The translations under genes were made by a program, and so were the position numbers. The notes under the pieces are model-generated. The model had not been told where the DNA came from and searched no databases. It worked only from the letters and a program-made list of their open reading frames with translations. From a virus, in IMG/VR virus record IMGVR_UViG_3300009466_000019, positions 1-21,664 of that record: 21,664 nucleotides of DNA; one strand, 5' to 3'. This document shows, in pieces, positions 13,714 through 20,783 of the stretch; positions within the stretch are counted from its first letter, which is position 1; every line of letters starts with the position of its first letter.

Positions 13714-15327
13714 ATGCGCGTAGTTATCCCAGCGTCTACGGTTGCGCTGCTTGAACGCACCCGTGGTTCGCTAGAAGTTAAAGCAGATCGCGGTGGCACT
13801 CCACCATCCGCCGCACAATCTGCTGCACGCCGTGGCCTAGAACTACGCCGCAAATTCGGTCGTGGCGGGACCATGATCGGCGTTGCCCGTGCTAGGGACA
13901 TTAGCAACGGGAGTAACCTTTCCGAATCTACTGTTCGGCGTATGAAGGCGTACTTCGACCGCCATCAAGTAGACAAGCAGGGCAAGGACTGGGACAACGA
14001 CGAGCGTCCTTCTAATGGCAAGATTGCATGGTTGCTGTGGGGTGGCGATTCAGGGCGCGCATGGGCAACGCGACTGGTCGAAAAGTGGAACCGCGAAGAT
14101 GGTAAGAAGTCACTCCCGCGATGGCTGCCCAATGGTGCTGAAATCACTACATTGAAGCAATTAGCCGCCGTTCTAGCAATCGATGAAAAGACAGCGGCGT
14201 ATGTAGTCGTGGACTCACATAACCCGCCAGAACACATGATGAAGGCTGCACAACGTCATGTGCGCGATGCAGCATTCTGGGGTGCGCCACCAGGAACACC
14301 GCTACTTCTACCGCCAAAATTTCGTAAACCAAAAACTTCATCCCCAAAAGCACCGCTAGAACCACGACCGGAAGGTAAAAATCGTGAATCAGCAAAACGA
14401 CTCGTTGAACAAGCCAAGCGATTCGAAGACGAAGGGCAGCGGGAACGCGGAGCCGTCTATCGACTCCGATCTCGCCAGAATTGGTCGGGGGTACGGTCTT
14501 ACCGAAGAACAGAGCAAGATGCTGTCGAACTATCTGTAGGCGGCAAGGTCAAGACGGTTGCTACATACGAGCCGAGCCGTCTTACATCCGCGATCATGCG
14601 TCGCGGTGGAATTGATCCCATTAAGGCGCATGAACTAGACCCTTCAGAAGCCGAAGTTTTCCATCGTGCAATTAGTCGCTCCAAGGAAAACAACCCACAT
14701 GCTGCGGCTGTCTACGTGTATGACGTAGACGAATATCGCGATATGCGCCTATTCGTCACACCAGACGGTAACAGCGGATTCGCTCTGAAGGGCGACGAAC
14801 TTGTTTCGGTGTTCAAGGGTGACAGTAAGTATAAGCGCGTTGCCCACCCCCTAGTGCATCTAGCAGTTGAAGAGGGTGCCCGTAGAGGCGACGCATTCGA
14901 TACCGTCCTGCCTTACATATATGGCGATCACGGACTAGTAACCGTTGCCCGTGTTGGATGGAATGACGAATATTCACCAGATGGATGGGTGAAAGAGAAT
15001 TTCGCTGCATTCAATAATGGCGAGCCAGACGTAATTTTCATGGCATACATGCCAGACAACATCGATCCTTACCAGCCCAAACAAGGGCAGACATTCGATG
15101 ATTATGACTCTGCCTACGACTACGTAAAGGGTGAAGTAGTCGGCAAAAAGGACGTATTTGGCGGTATGCGCACTGGTACTCCGCAACCACCTAGCGGGGC
15201 AGTGACGGCACCATTCGAAATCTTGAAGCCCGTTCCACGGCGGCATCGGGACCAATTTAACCGTATTATCGGAAGACGAGAACGGCGCATCCGTAAGCGC
15301 GTACGCAGAAAGGCGACCAAAGTATGA
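13714..15327 (+). CDS. Tagged protein with RGGT-type phage domain and GNAT-like domain
   Basis: 537 residues from ATG 13714, two bases after the previous stop. Residues about 28-128 form a domain I recognise as recurrent in phage head regions but of unknown function: PPSAAQSAARRGLELRRKFG, RGGTMIGVARARDI, RRMKAYFDRHQVDK, IAWLLWGGDSGRAW. Tag copy 5 follows (181-206). Residues about 330-445 contain MRLFVTPDGNSGFALKGDEL, LVHLAVEEGARRGDAFDT, YIYGDHGLVTVARVGWND and EPDVIFMAY. This pattern resembles GNAT-fold proteins (central acetyl-CoA strand, late GF-x-x-x-x-R strand), though the acetyl-CoA loop is not clear. The C-terminal 30 residues are extremely basic (RRHRDQFNRIIGRRERRIRKRVRRK), suiting DNA contact inside a head. 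Its stop overlaps the next gene (ATGA). Confidence 0.72.
   Translation: MRVVIPASTVALLERTRGSLEVKADRGGTPPSAAQSAARRGLELRRKFGRGGTMIGVARARDISNGSNLSESTVRRMKAYFDRHQVDKQGKDWDNDERPSNGKIAWLLWGGDSGRAWATRLVEKWNREDGKKSLPRWLPNGAEITTLKQLAAVLAIDEKTAAYVVVDSHNPPEHMMKAAQRHVRDAAFWGAPPGTPLLLPPKFRKPKTSSPKAPLEPRPEGKNRESAKRLVEQAKRFEDEGQRERGAVYRLRSRQNWSGVRSYRRTEQDAVELSVGGKVKTVATYEPSRLTSAIMRRGGIDPIKAHELDPSEAEVFHRAISRSKENNPHAAAVYVYDVDEYRDMRLFVTPDGNSGFALKGDELVSVFKGDSKYKRVAHPLVHLAVEEGARRGDAFDTVLPYIYGDHGLVTVARVGWNDEYSPDGWVKENFAAFNNGEPDVIFMAYMPDNIDPYQPKQGQTFDDYDSAYDYVKGEVVGKKDVFGGMRTGTPQPPSGAVTAPFEILKPVPRRHRDQFNRIIGRRERRIRKRVRRKATKV
14254..14331 (+). repeat. Shared tag, copy 5 (before the GNAT-like domain)
   Basis: Residues 181-206 begin RHVRDAAFWGAPPGTPLLLP. 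K177-A178 (HMMKA) lies four residues before it. The protein sequence is nearly that of copy 2, but third codon positions differ widely (for example CAGCGGCATGTTCGC against CAACGTCATGTGCGC), so the similarity is old and held by selection. Confidence 0.85.
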
Positions 15328-15557
15328 ACGTTAAGCAGGCAGAAGAGAAGTTTTTTGAGTGGATGGCCACTACACGAACAGGCTCTATCTTCAAGATTGC
15401 CATGGGTGCAATTCTCGTCTGGGTCCTAGACTCTGTTGCTAACTGGCAGATTCCGCCAGTGCTAATGGTCGCCATCGTTGCAGTCATCCCTGTCGTAATC
15501 AATGAACTCAACCCAAGGGACGGTCGTTACGGGGTGGGTTCGGGCGATGGCAAATGA
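15324..15557 (+). CDS. Holin-like membrane protein, r1t type
   Basis: 77 residues, ATGA overlap with the upstream gene. Two hydrophobic segments (GSIFKIAMGAILVWVLDSV and IPPVLMVAIVAVIPVVI) are followed by a conserved-looking end, NELNPRDGRYGVG. TRTGS before the first helix and INxLNPxDxRYG after the second are typical of small holins in actinobacterial phages. Holins time lysis by making holes in the inner membrane. Finding it inside the head module, away from any endolysin, is unusual, so a role in the virion or at DNA entry should also be considered. Confidence 0.6.
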   Translation: MNVKQAEEKFFEWMATTRTGSIFKIAMGAILVWVLDSVANWQIPPVLMVAIVAVIPVVINELNPRDGRYGVGSGDGK

Positions 15558-15828
15558 ATACGCGACGTTAATCAGGGAACTTGGCATTATTGCCGCTGCT
15601 ATCACTGCTATAACTGGTCTTCTCTGGACAGTAGCAAAATATGGAATTATGGGTCCGATTAAGCGGTATATTGATAACGCAACCGCTCAACTAAAGCCCA
15701 ATGGTGGTAGCCATCTAGCGGACGCAATTAACCGTACCGACGAACGGGTAGATCAACTAGTCAACGGTCAAGAAAAGTTGCTAGACATTATGATGAACCA
15801 CCTCCAAGATCACTCTCAAAGCAGATAG
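15547..15828 (+). CDS. One-helix membrane protein with polar tail, second holin-like
   Basis: ATG 15547 overlaps the preceding stop and gives 93 residues; an earlier ATG at 15502 has no ribosome-binding site and overlaps the holin-like gene by 56 bases. The N-terminus (MANEYATLIRELG) leads into a membrane helix (IIAAAITAITGLLWTVAKYGI), then a polar, helical tail with NGGSHLADAINRTDERVDQLV. This resembles the companion membrane proteins often placed after actinophage holins. It could be a holin partner or a membrane-anchored coiled coil. Confidence 0.6.
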   Translation: MANEYATLIRELGIIAAAITAITGLLWTVAKYGIMGPIKRYIDNATAQLKPNGGSHLADAINRTDERVDQLVNGQEKLLDIMMNHLQDHSQSR

Positions 15829-17873
15829 TGGGCAATGGCATGGACGATATCGACAAGATGCGCGCAGAGGTTGACTCACAACTAGACGCCATGGTTATTC
15901 AAGCCACTGAAGACTACGTTGAAGAAGTTGACCTAACCGAAGAACTGTCTGATGACCAGATTCAGGCACTCTTTGATGCATTCCAAGACGAAGACTGGGA
16001 TGAAGTTGACGCGATCATCGATGCTATTGAGGGTTCCGGTGTACTTCAGATTTTGGACGAAAAAGCGGGCGGCCTAGACAGAAACCGTGGTGGAGCGGAG
16101 AAACTAAGGCGCTACTGGACAGTAGGCGTCGGCGGCGCAAAAATTCGTTGGGGCGCACCGGGCGACTGGACTCGATGTGTCTCGCAACTATCTAAGTATC
16201 TTGGTCCGCGCGCTAAGGGTTACTGCGCACTAAGGCACAAGGAAATGAATGGCGTTTGGCCGGGGGATAAGCGCAACAAGAGTGCTTCGAACGACGACAT
16301 AACACCTATTTCCATCTACCATGAATCAAAGCAGAACCTAGGCGACATTGGAGAGCCGATGCTTGAGCATAAGACCGTAGGCGTAAAGGGCATGAATGTC
16401 TTGTCCGCTGACGAGGGCATCGTAGAAACAATCATTTCGGTTACTGGCGTTGTGGACAACGTAAAGGACCGGATCATGCCCGGTGCCTATCAGAAGACGC
16501 TTGCTAAGAGGAAGCCGAAGGGTGTTTGGTCCCACGATTGGGACACCCCAGTGTCGAAGACCCTTGAAGTGCGGGAACTTATGCCAGGCGACAAGGAGTT
16601 GCCCAAGGCAATGCCTAATGGCGATCCATGGCCCAGGGGTGCCGGAGCGCTAAAGGTCAAGACTCAGTTCAACCTAGAAACACAGCGTGGCCGCGAAGCC
16701 TACAGCGATGTTGTCTTCTTTGGGGAAGAGCAGGAATGGTCGATTGGATACAACGTTCCAGTCGGCGGGGCGAAGGTAGATTCCAAGACTGGTGTCCGCG
16801 AAATCGGGATGCTTGAACTCTACGAATACAGCCCCGTTCTCTTCGGCGCGATGCCGCTTGCCCGCACTACGTCTGTCAAGGAAGCGCAGTTGGCTCTAAA
16901 GGCGCTGAAGGGTGGCGCTGCGGCGTGGTTGAAGGAAGGCGTTGACGAAGACGAAGATATGCCCGTCGATGAGTACATGCCAGCAGGCGAAGACGAAGAA
17001 GACGACGAAGATATGGAAGGAAAGGCATACGACCTTTCTGGTGACCAGATGATCCTGGTGAAGACTGCCATCCAGACGCTCTCTGACCTACTTGACGCTG
17101 TGCAATCAGAAACGAAGAAGTTCCCTGCGCCACCGGACGATCAGGAAGAGGAAGACGTTGCAGTGCTTCCTGGCAACGAAGACGACGACTACGTAGTCAT
17201 GGGCGATGAAGATATTGATTCTGAAGGTGAAGAGGAGCCGGAAGAAGAAATGTACGAATCGCTTTCTGAAGCAATTGAAGAATTGATTGACGACGAAGAA
17301 CTGCGCGACGAACTAATCACCATTGGCGACGAAATTGATTCGGCAATGGAGCAGGAAGACAAGGATTATTTCGAATCTGCGTCTAAGGCATTCCTAGACA
17401 AAATCGAAGAAAACCTTGGCGCTGACGACGAAGATGACCTACGTGAACTCGCTGAAATCATCGCTGACATGATTGAACAAATGGACGGTGAAGAAGGCGA
17501 AGACGACGACGAGGGTATGGAAGACGATATGGAGGAAGAGGTTCCTTCAGAAGACGACATGGAAATGCCCGAAGAAGAAATCGAAGAAGACGTAGAAGAA
17601 AAGCGCATGTTTAGCAGCGAGCGGCGCGAAGAAATGGCTGAAGAGGGTATGGCCATGCCAGACGGTTCATTCCCCATCGCCAACGAACAAGACCTACGCA
17701 ACGCGATTCAGGCCCACGGTCGTGCCAAGGATGTAGAAAAGGCTAAGGCGCACATCAAGAAGCGCGCTCGCGCCCTTGGCCTTGAAGACCTTATTCCATC
17801 AGAATGGAATGAAGGAAAGTCAATCATCGACATTACTGAAATCAAGTCGCTACTGGACGATCTGAAGTCGTAG
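15828..17873 (+). CDS. HK97-type prohead protease fused to an acidic scaffold-like region
   Basis: 681 residues from GTG 15828 (ATG 15840 is an alternative; neither has a clear ribosome-binding site). Residues about 88-147 are a phage domain of unknown role (RRYWTVGVGGAKIRWGAPGD, RCVSQL, GYCALRHKE, GVWPGD). Residues about 183-350 match the S78-type prohead protease: GVVDNVKDRIMPGAYQKTL, WSH236DWDTPV, EWS305IGYNV and ELYEYSPVLFGAM, with H236 and S305 as likely catalytic residues. Residues about 370-592 are extremely Asp/Glu-rich and helical, like a scaffold that fills the prohead before DNA enters. Residues about 598-660 (REEMAEEGMAMPDGSFPI, LRNAIQAHGRAKD, HIKKRARALG) form another recurrent phage head domain. 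Such proteases cut scaffold, capsid and internal proteins, usually after Lys, then cut themselves. Confidence 0.9.
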   Translation: MGNGMDDIDKMRAEVDSQLDAMVIQATEDYVEEVDLTEELSDDQIQALFDAFQDEDWDEVDAIIDAIEGSGVLQILDEKAGGLDRNRGGAEKLRRYWTVGVGGAKIRWGAPGDWTRCVSQLSKYLGPRAKGYCALRHKEMNGVWPGDKRNKSASNDDITPISIYHESKQNLGDIGEPMLEHKTVGVKGMNVLSADEGIVETIISVTGVVDNVKDRIMPGAYQKTLAKRKPKGVWSHDWDTPVSKTLEVRELMPGDKELPKAMPNGDPWPRGAGALKVKTQFNLETQRGREAYSDVVFFGEEQEWSIGYNVPVGGAKVDSKTGVREIGMLELYEYSPVLFGAMPLARTTSVKEAQLALKALKGGAAAWLKEGVDEDEDMPVDEYMPAGEDEEDDEDMEGKAYDLSGDQMILVKTAIQTLSDLLDAVQSETKKFPAPPDDQEEEDVAVLPGNEDDDYVVMGDEDIDSEGEEEPEEEMYESLSEAIEELIDDEELRDELITIGDEIDSAMEQEDKDYFESASKAFLDKIEENLGADDEDDLRELAEIIADMIEQMDGEEGEDDDEGMEDDMEEEVPSEDDMEMPEEEIEEDVEEKRMFSSERREEMAEEGMAMPDGSFPIANEQDLRNAIQAHGRAKDVEKAKAHIKKRARALGLEDLIPSEWNEGKSIIDITEIKSLLDDLKS

Positions 17874-17882
17874 GAGGGCTGC

Positions 17883-18239
17883 ATGGCAGCAGACACCTAC
17901 GATCTGACAATTGACCAAGGGGCAGACTGGTTTTGGACTGTCACGTGGAAGGTCGGTTCTACAGCGCGTTCATCCGTCGCTAAAGACACGACCGGGTACA
18001 CGGCACGGATGCATATTCGTGCGCGCTATGGCTCTTCTACCATCGCGCTTAACTTGTCTAGTAGCAACGGTATTGACTTTTCGACAACCGGGATTATTAG
18101 CATCCACGCTACTGCCACACAGACAGCCGCCGTGGAGCCTGGTAAGTACGTGTATGACCTAGAAGCGGTAGCGCCAGACGGTGTAGTAACAAAACTTGCG
18201 CGCGGCACCGTACGGGTCGTTGCGGAGGTCACACGATGA
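17883..18239 (+). CDS. Small beta-rich structural protein (BppU-N / Ig-like pattern)
   Basis: 118 residues with a strong AGGAGG before ATG 17883. The pattern YDLTIDQGADWFWTVTWK, TGYTARMHIRARY, TGIISIHATATQTAAVEPG, KYVYDLEAVAPDG, LARGTVRVVAEVTR is common in phages: an all-beta domain often placed before fibre or baseplate proteins. Its ATGA overlap with the collagen-like gene suggests the products act together, perhaps as an adaptor that fixes fibres to the particle. The exact position in the virion is not known from sequence. Confidence 0.7.
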   Translation: MAADTYDLTIDQGADWFWTVTWKVGSTARSSVAKDTTGYTARMHIRARYGSSTIALNLSSSNGIDFSTTGIISIHATATQTAAVEPGKYVYDLEAVAPDGVVTKLARGTVRVVAEVTR

Positions 18240-18706
18240 GTGAGCCTGTCGTAGAAAAAGACTTTCTTTACATCGAAAATGAAAACACCAATATTGTCGA
18301 AGTAACAGATTCTCCACCAGGCCCACGCGGTGAAAAGGGCGAAACTGGTGACGCGGCAACAGTGTCAGTCGGTACTACAGAAACCGTAGAGTACGGAACC
18401 CCGGCTAACGTCGTGAACAGTGGGACCATTCACGCTGCCATCCTTGACTTCACACTTCCGTCTGGGCCAGTAGGACCGGAAGGGCCAAAGGGCGACAAGG
18501 GAGATACGGCGGCGGCGTCCTATGTACATGAACAATCCACACCTTCGACAACATGGACTGTCAGCCATCAACTCGACTTTTATCCCGCAGTAACAGTCGT
18601 GGATTCTGGCGGTAATGACGTTGTGGGCAGCATTTCGTACGTGGATAGAGATAACCTAGTAATCACGTTTGGCGTCCCATTCGGCGGTAAGGCGTTTCTA
18701 AGTTAG
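18236..18706 (+). CDS. Collagen-like fibre protein
   Basis: 156 residues. Two Gly-X-Y stretches are visible, GPRGEKGETGDA (29-40) and GPVGPEGPKGDKGDT (77-91), separated by a linker (ATVSVGTTETVEYGTPANVV) of the type seen between collagen-like repeats in phage fibres. The C-terminal part (about 96-156: YVHEQSTPSTTWTVSHQLDF, YPAVTVVDSGGNDVVGS, FGVPFGGKAFL) is a known kind of C-terminal fibre domain. Collagen-like triple helices make thin trimeric fibres. The gene lies between protease and capsid genes, so it may be a head fibre, not a tail fibre. Confidence 0.8.
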   Translation: MSEPVVEKDFLYIENENTNIVEVTDSPPGPRGEKGETGDAATVSVGTTETVEYGTPANVVNSGTIHAAILDFTLPSGPVGPEGPKGDKGDTAAASYVHEQSTPSTTWTVSHQLDFYPAVTVVDSGGNDVVGSISYVDRDNLVITFGVPFGGKAFLS

Positions 18707-18718
18707 TCGGGAGAGCAG

Positions 18719-20194
18719 ATGAGTAAGAAGTTCCTAGTTGGCATTGACGCTACAGCAGGCGTAGAAGTCTCTAGTGGCAATGTCACAGTCGCTAGCGGCT
18801 ACCTAGACCTATCGAAGAATGAACTGCGTAATGCGCAAATTCAGAACCTTGCCTCCGACCCTGCTACCCCGGTGGCTGGTCAAATTTACTTTAATACCGC
18901 GACGAACGACCTCAAGTTCTACGACGGTAGCGGCTGGTCGATCATCGCCGTTGGCACCGACCTAACATTCGGCACCCCTAGCACCCTTGCCGCTGGTGGA
19001 ACGAATACAGAAGGTGTTTCTACTAGTGCTGCACGCGCCGACCACATTCACGCACTGCCCCCATTTGGCAGCGTCACATCGCAGACCTCCTACGGCGCGT
19101 CTTCAGGCAACGGGTCTTCTACGGATTTTGCCCGTGCCGACCACACACACGGTACGCCAGCCCTTACCAACGACACTCCGACCACGCAGGCCATTGGGGA
19201 CACTGCTGCTGTCGGCACTGCTACATCCCCAGCACGTGCGGACCACAAGCACGCGATGCCTTCGTTCGGCAATGTCATTTCACAGACTTCGTCCGGCTCT
19301 TCTGCGGCCAACGGTTCTTCTGCCGATCTAGCCAGGGCAGACCACACCCACGGCACACCAGCACACGATGCAGCCGCCCACGCTCTTATCAAGATCAGCG
19401 ACCTTGCCGCCCCAGTCGCCAATATTGACCTGAACAACAACAAGATCACTAACCTTGCTACTCCAACTAATCCAGGCGATGCGGCAAACAAGGGTTACGT
19501 CGATGCCGCCGTTGCAGGCGTTGACTGGAAGCAGTCAGTAAGGGCTGCAACCGTTGAAGGAATCACTCTTAGTAACGAACAGACAAGCGACGGTGTTTCG
19601 CTTGTCGCTGGTGATCGTGTCCTAGTCAAGAACCAGTCCACTGCATCAGAGAACGGCGTTTATGTCGTTGTTGATGGTGGATCGTGGACCCGTTCACTAG
19701 ACGCTAACGAAAATTCTGAAGTTACTGCCGGGTTTGCAGTCTTCGTTGAAGAGGGTACTGTCAACGCAGATAGCGGTTGGGTACTTACGACAGACGGTTC
19801 GATCACTGTTGGAAGCACTTCACTTACGTTCACGCAATTCACTGGTCTTGGCCAGGTCACTGCTGGTGACGGTCTTACCAAGAGCGGCAATGTAATCAAC
19901 GCCGTTGGTGGTACTGGTATCGCAATCACGGCAGACAGCATTGCGGTCGATAGGACAACAAACGGCGCGAAGGTCGCTCTGATCTACTCAGAGTCGATTG
20001 GCGACGGTGATGCAACGTCCTACACTGTTACCCACGGACTAGGGTCTAAGGACGTTGGGGTTACCATCTACGACAACTCTTCACCATATGCTGAAGTTGT
20101 GGCCGATGTGGAACACACCAGCACCACCGCAGTTACGGTTAAGTTCGCCGTTGCTCCTTCCGCGAACAAGTACCGTGTCGTAGTCTTCGGCTAA
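18719..20194 (+). CDS. Fibre protein with HxH repeats
   Basis: 491 residues; GGGAGAG lies just before ATG 18719. The N-terminal part (about 36-76) holds LASDPATPVAGQIYFNTATN and LKFYDGSGW, a module at the start of many phage fibres. Four ARADHxH motifs follow (residues 105, 138, 172, 205) in a duplicated unit. Next come NKGYVDAAVAGVDWKQSVRA, GDRVLVKNQSTASENGVYVV and FVEEGTVNADSGWVLTT, a common fibre shaft or lectin-like module (about 258-380). The C-terminus (about 433-491: YTVTHGLGSKDVGVTIYD, KYRVVVFG) resembles the end of the collagen-like neighbour. HxH pairs bind iron in trimeric phage spikes and fibres, so metal-stapled trimers are likely. The location favours a head fibre or decoration. 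Confidence 0.82.
   Translation: MSKKFLVGIDATAGVEVSSGNVTVASGYLDLSKNELRNAQIQNLASDPATPVAGQIYFNTATNDLKFYDGSGWSIIAVGTDLTFGTPSTLAAGGTNTEGVSTSAARADHIHALPPFGSVTSQTSYGASSGNGSSTDFARADHTHGTPALTNDTPTTQAIGDTAAVGTATSPARADHKHAMPSFGNVISQTSSGSSAANGSSADLARADHTHGTPAHDAAAHALIKISDLAAPVANIDLNNNKITNLATPTNPGDAANKGYVDAAVAGVDWKQSVRAATVEGITLSNEQTSDGVSLVAGDRVLVKNQSTASENGVYVVVDGGSWTRSLDANENSEVTAGFAVFVEEGTVNADSGWVLTTDGSITVGSTSLTFTQFTGLGQVTAGDGLTKSGNVINAVGGTGIAITADSIAVDRTTNGAKVALIYSESIGDGDATSYTVTHGLGSKDVGVTIYDNSSPYAEVVADVEHTSTTAVTVKFAVAPSANKYRVVVFG
18983..19363 (+). repeat. Two-fold repeat of a ~60-residue HxH unit
   Basis: Unit 1 (about 18983-19165) and unit 2 (about 19184-19363) each contain ARADHxHAxP, FGxVxSQTSxGxS, NGSSxDxARADHTHGTPA. 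The four HxH motifs are spaced 33-34 residues apart, so each unit is itself two half-units. Confidence 0.8.
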
Positions 20195-20224
20195 TCACCG
20201 TTGTCGTCTATGAGGTAGGTCATT

Positions 20225-20419
20225 GTGAGTAGGGCGTTCCTTACCGCTATCAATGTAGCCCAACTTGCATCTGATCCTGAAAATCCGTCAGAAGGCGATC
20301 TGTACTACAACACGACAATTGGCGCTCTTAAGGTCTACACAGGGGCGCAATGGGTAATTGTCGGTAGTGGTGCCGGTGGTGGCGATACGATTCACCCATT
20401 CATTACTGGCATTATTTAG
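20225..20419 (+). CDS. Short paralogue of the fibre N-terminus
   Basis: 64 residues from GTG 20225, with AGGTAGG before it. NVAQLASDPENPSEGDLYYN and LKVYTGAQWVIVG align with QIQNLASDPATPVAGQIYFN and LKFYDGSGWSIIAVG of the preceding fibre, and the starts also match (MSRAFLTAI, MSKKFLVGI). Everything after that module is missing; the tail is Gly-rich with IHPFITGII. It may occupy the same binding site on the particle as the full fibre, acting as a cap or a ratio controller, or it may be a remnant of a longer fibre. The good ribosome-binding site argues that it is expressed. Confidence 0.65.
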   Translation: MSRAFLTAINVAQLASDPENPSEGDLYYNTTIGALKVYTGAQWVIVGSGAGGGDTIHPFITGII

Positions 20420-20434
20420 ATGGAGAATAAAAAC

Positions 20435-20653
20435 ATGGATGAAGTGCAGTCCTTTGAAGTTCCGCAGCAAGTTATCATCGACGGTCTGCGAAATGAGGTT
20501 GCTCGTCTAAACGACGAACGCCTTAGTATGTCTTTGAAGTTGCAATTTGCAAATCAAGTCATCGACGCCTTGAAGCATCAGTTGGCCCACGCAGAAAGCC
20601 ACGACCATGAGCATGACGCTGGCGAAGAGGTAATTTCGCCCACGAATGCTTAG
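20435..20653 (+). CDS. Small coiled-coil protein with His/Glu-rich tail
   Basis: ATG 20435 lies about ten bases after GGAG and gives 72 residues; ATG 20420 directly follows the previous stop but has no ribosome-binding site. Residues about 8-48 form one long amphipathic helix (VIIDGLRNEVARLNDERLSM, then LKLQFANQVIDALKHQL), a likely coiled coil. The C-terminal part is rich in His, Asp and Glu (AESHDHEHDAGEE), which might bind metal. It sits just before the capsid gene and could be a small scaffold or fibre chaperone; no family is recognised. Confidence 0.6.
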   Translation: MDEVQSFEVPQQVIIDGLRNEVARLNDERLSMSLKLQFANQVIDALKHQLAHAESHDHEHDAGEEVISPTNA

Positions 20654-20691
20654 TTTGTGGCTTGCGTAAATAGACGAACAAGTGACAAACT
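20652..20691 (+). terminator. Imperfect hairpin before the capsid gene
   Basis: AGTTTGT (20652-20658) pairs with ACAAACT (20685-20691); after one mismatch and a G-U pair, CTTG (20661-20664) pairs with CAAG (20679-20682). The stem starts inside the stop codon of the preceding gene and is followed by CATCTTTAG, a poor T-run. It may be a weak terminator or an RNA-processing site giving the capsid gene its own mRNA level. I found no convincing promoter in 20692-20783. Confidence 0.4.
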
Positions 20692-20783
20692 CATCTTTAG
20701 ACAGTTCGCCACGGTGCTGACCGGGTGAATGACTAACGAGAAATACCAAAATTAGTAATTCGTCCCGAAAGGAAAAGTCCCAC

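Noticed and set aside
16118-16164. Sixth tag copy in the protease (RRYWTVGVGGAKIRWGAPGD)
   Set aside because: It shares only R, W-G and P with the tag, lacks V-R-D-x-x-[YF], and belongs to a different recurrent phage domain.
20692-20783. Promoter for the capsid gene
   Set aside because: Several TA-rich hexamers exist (such as TTAGTAAT) but none pairs with a -35 box at an acceptable distance.
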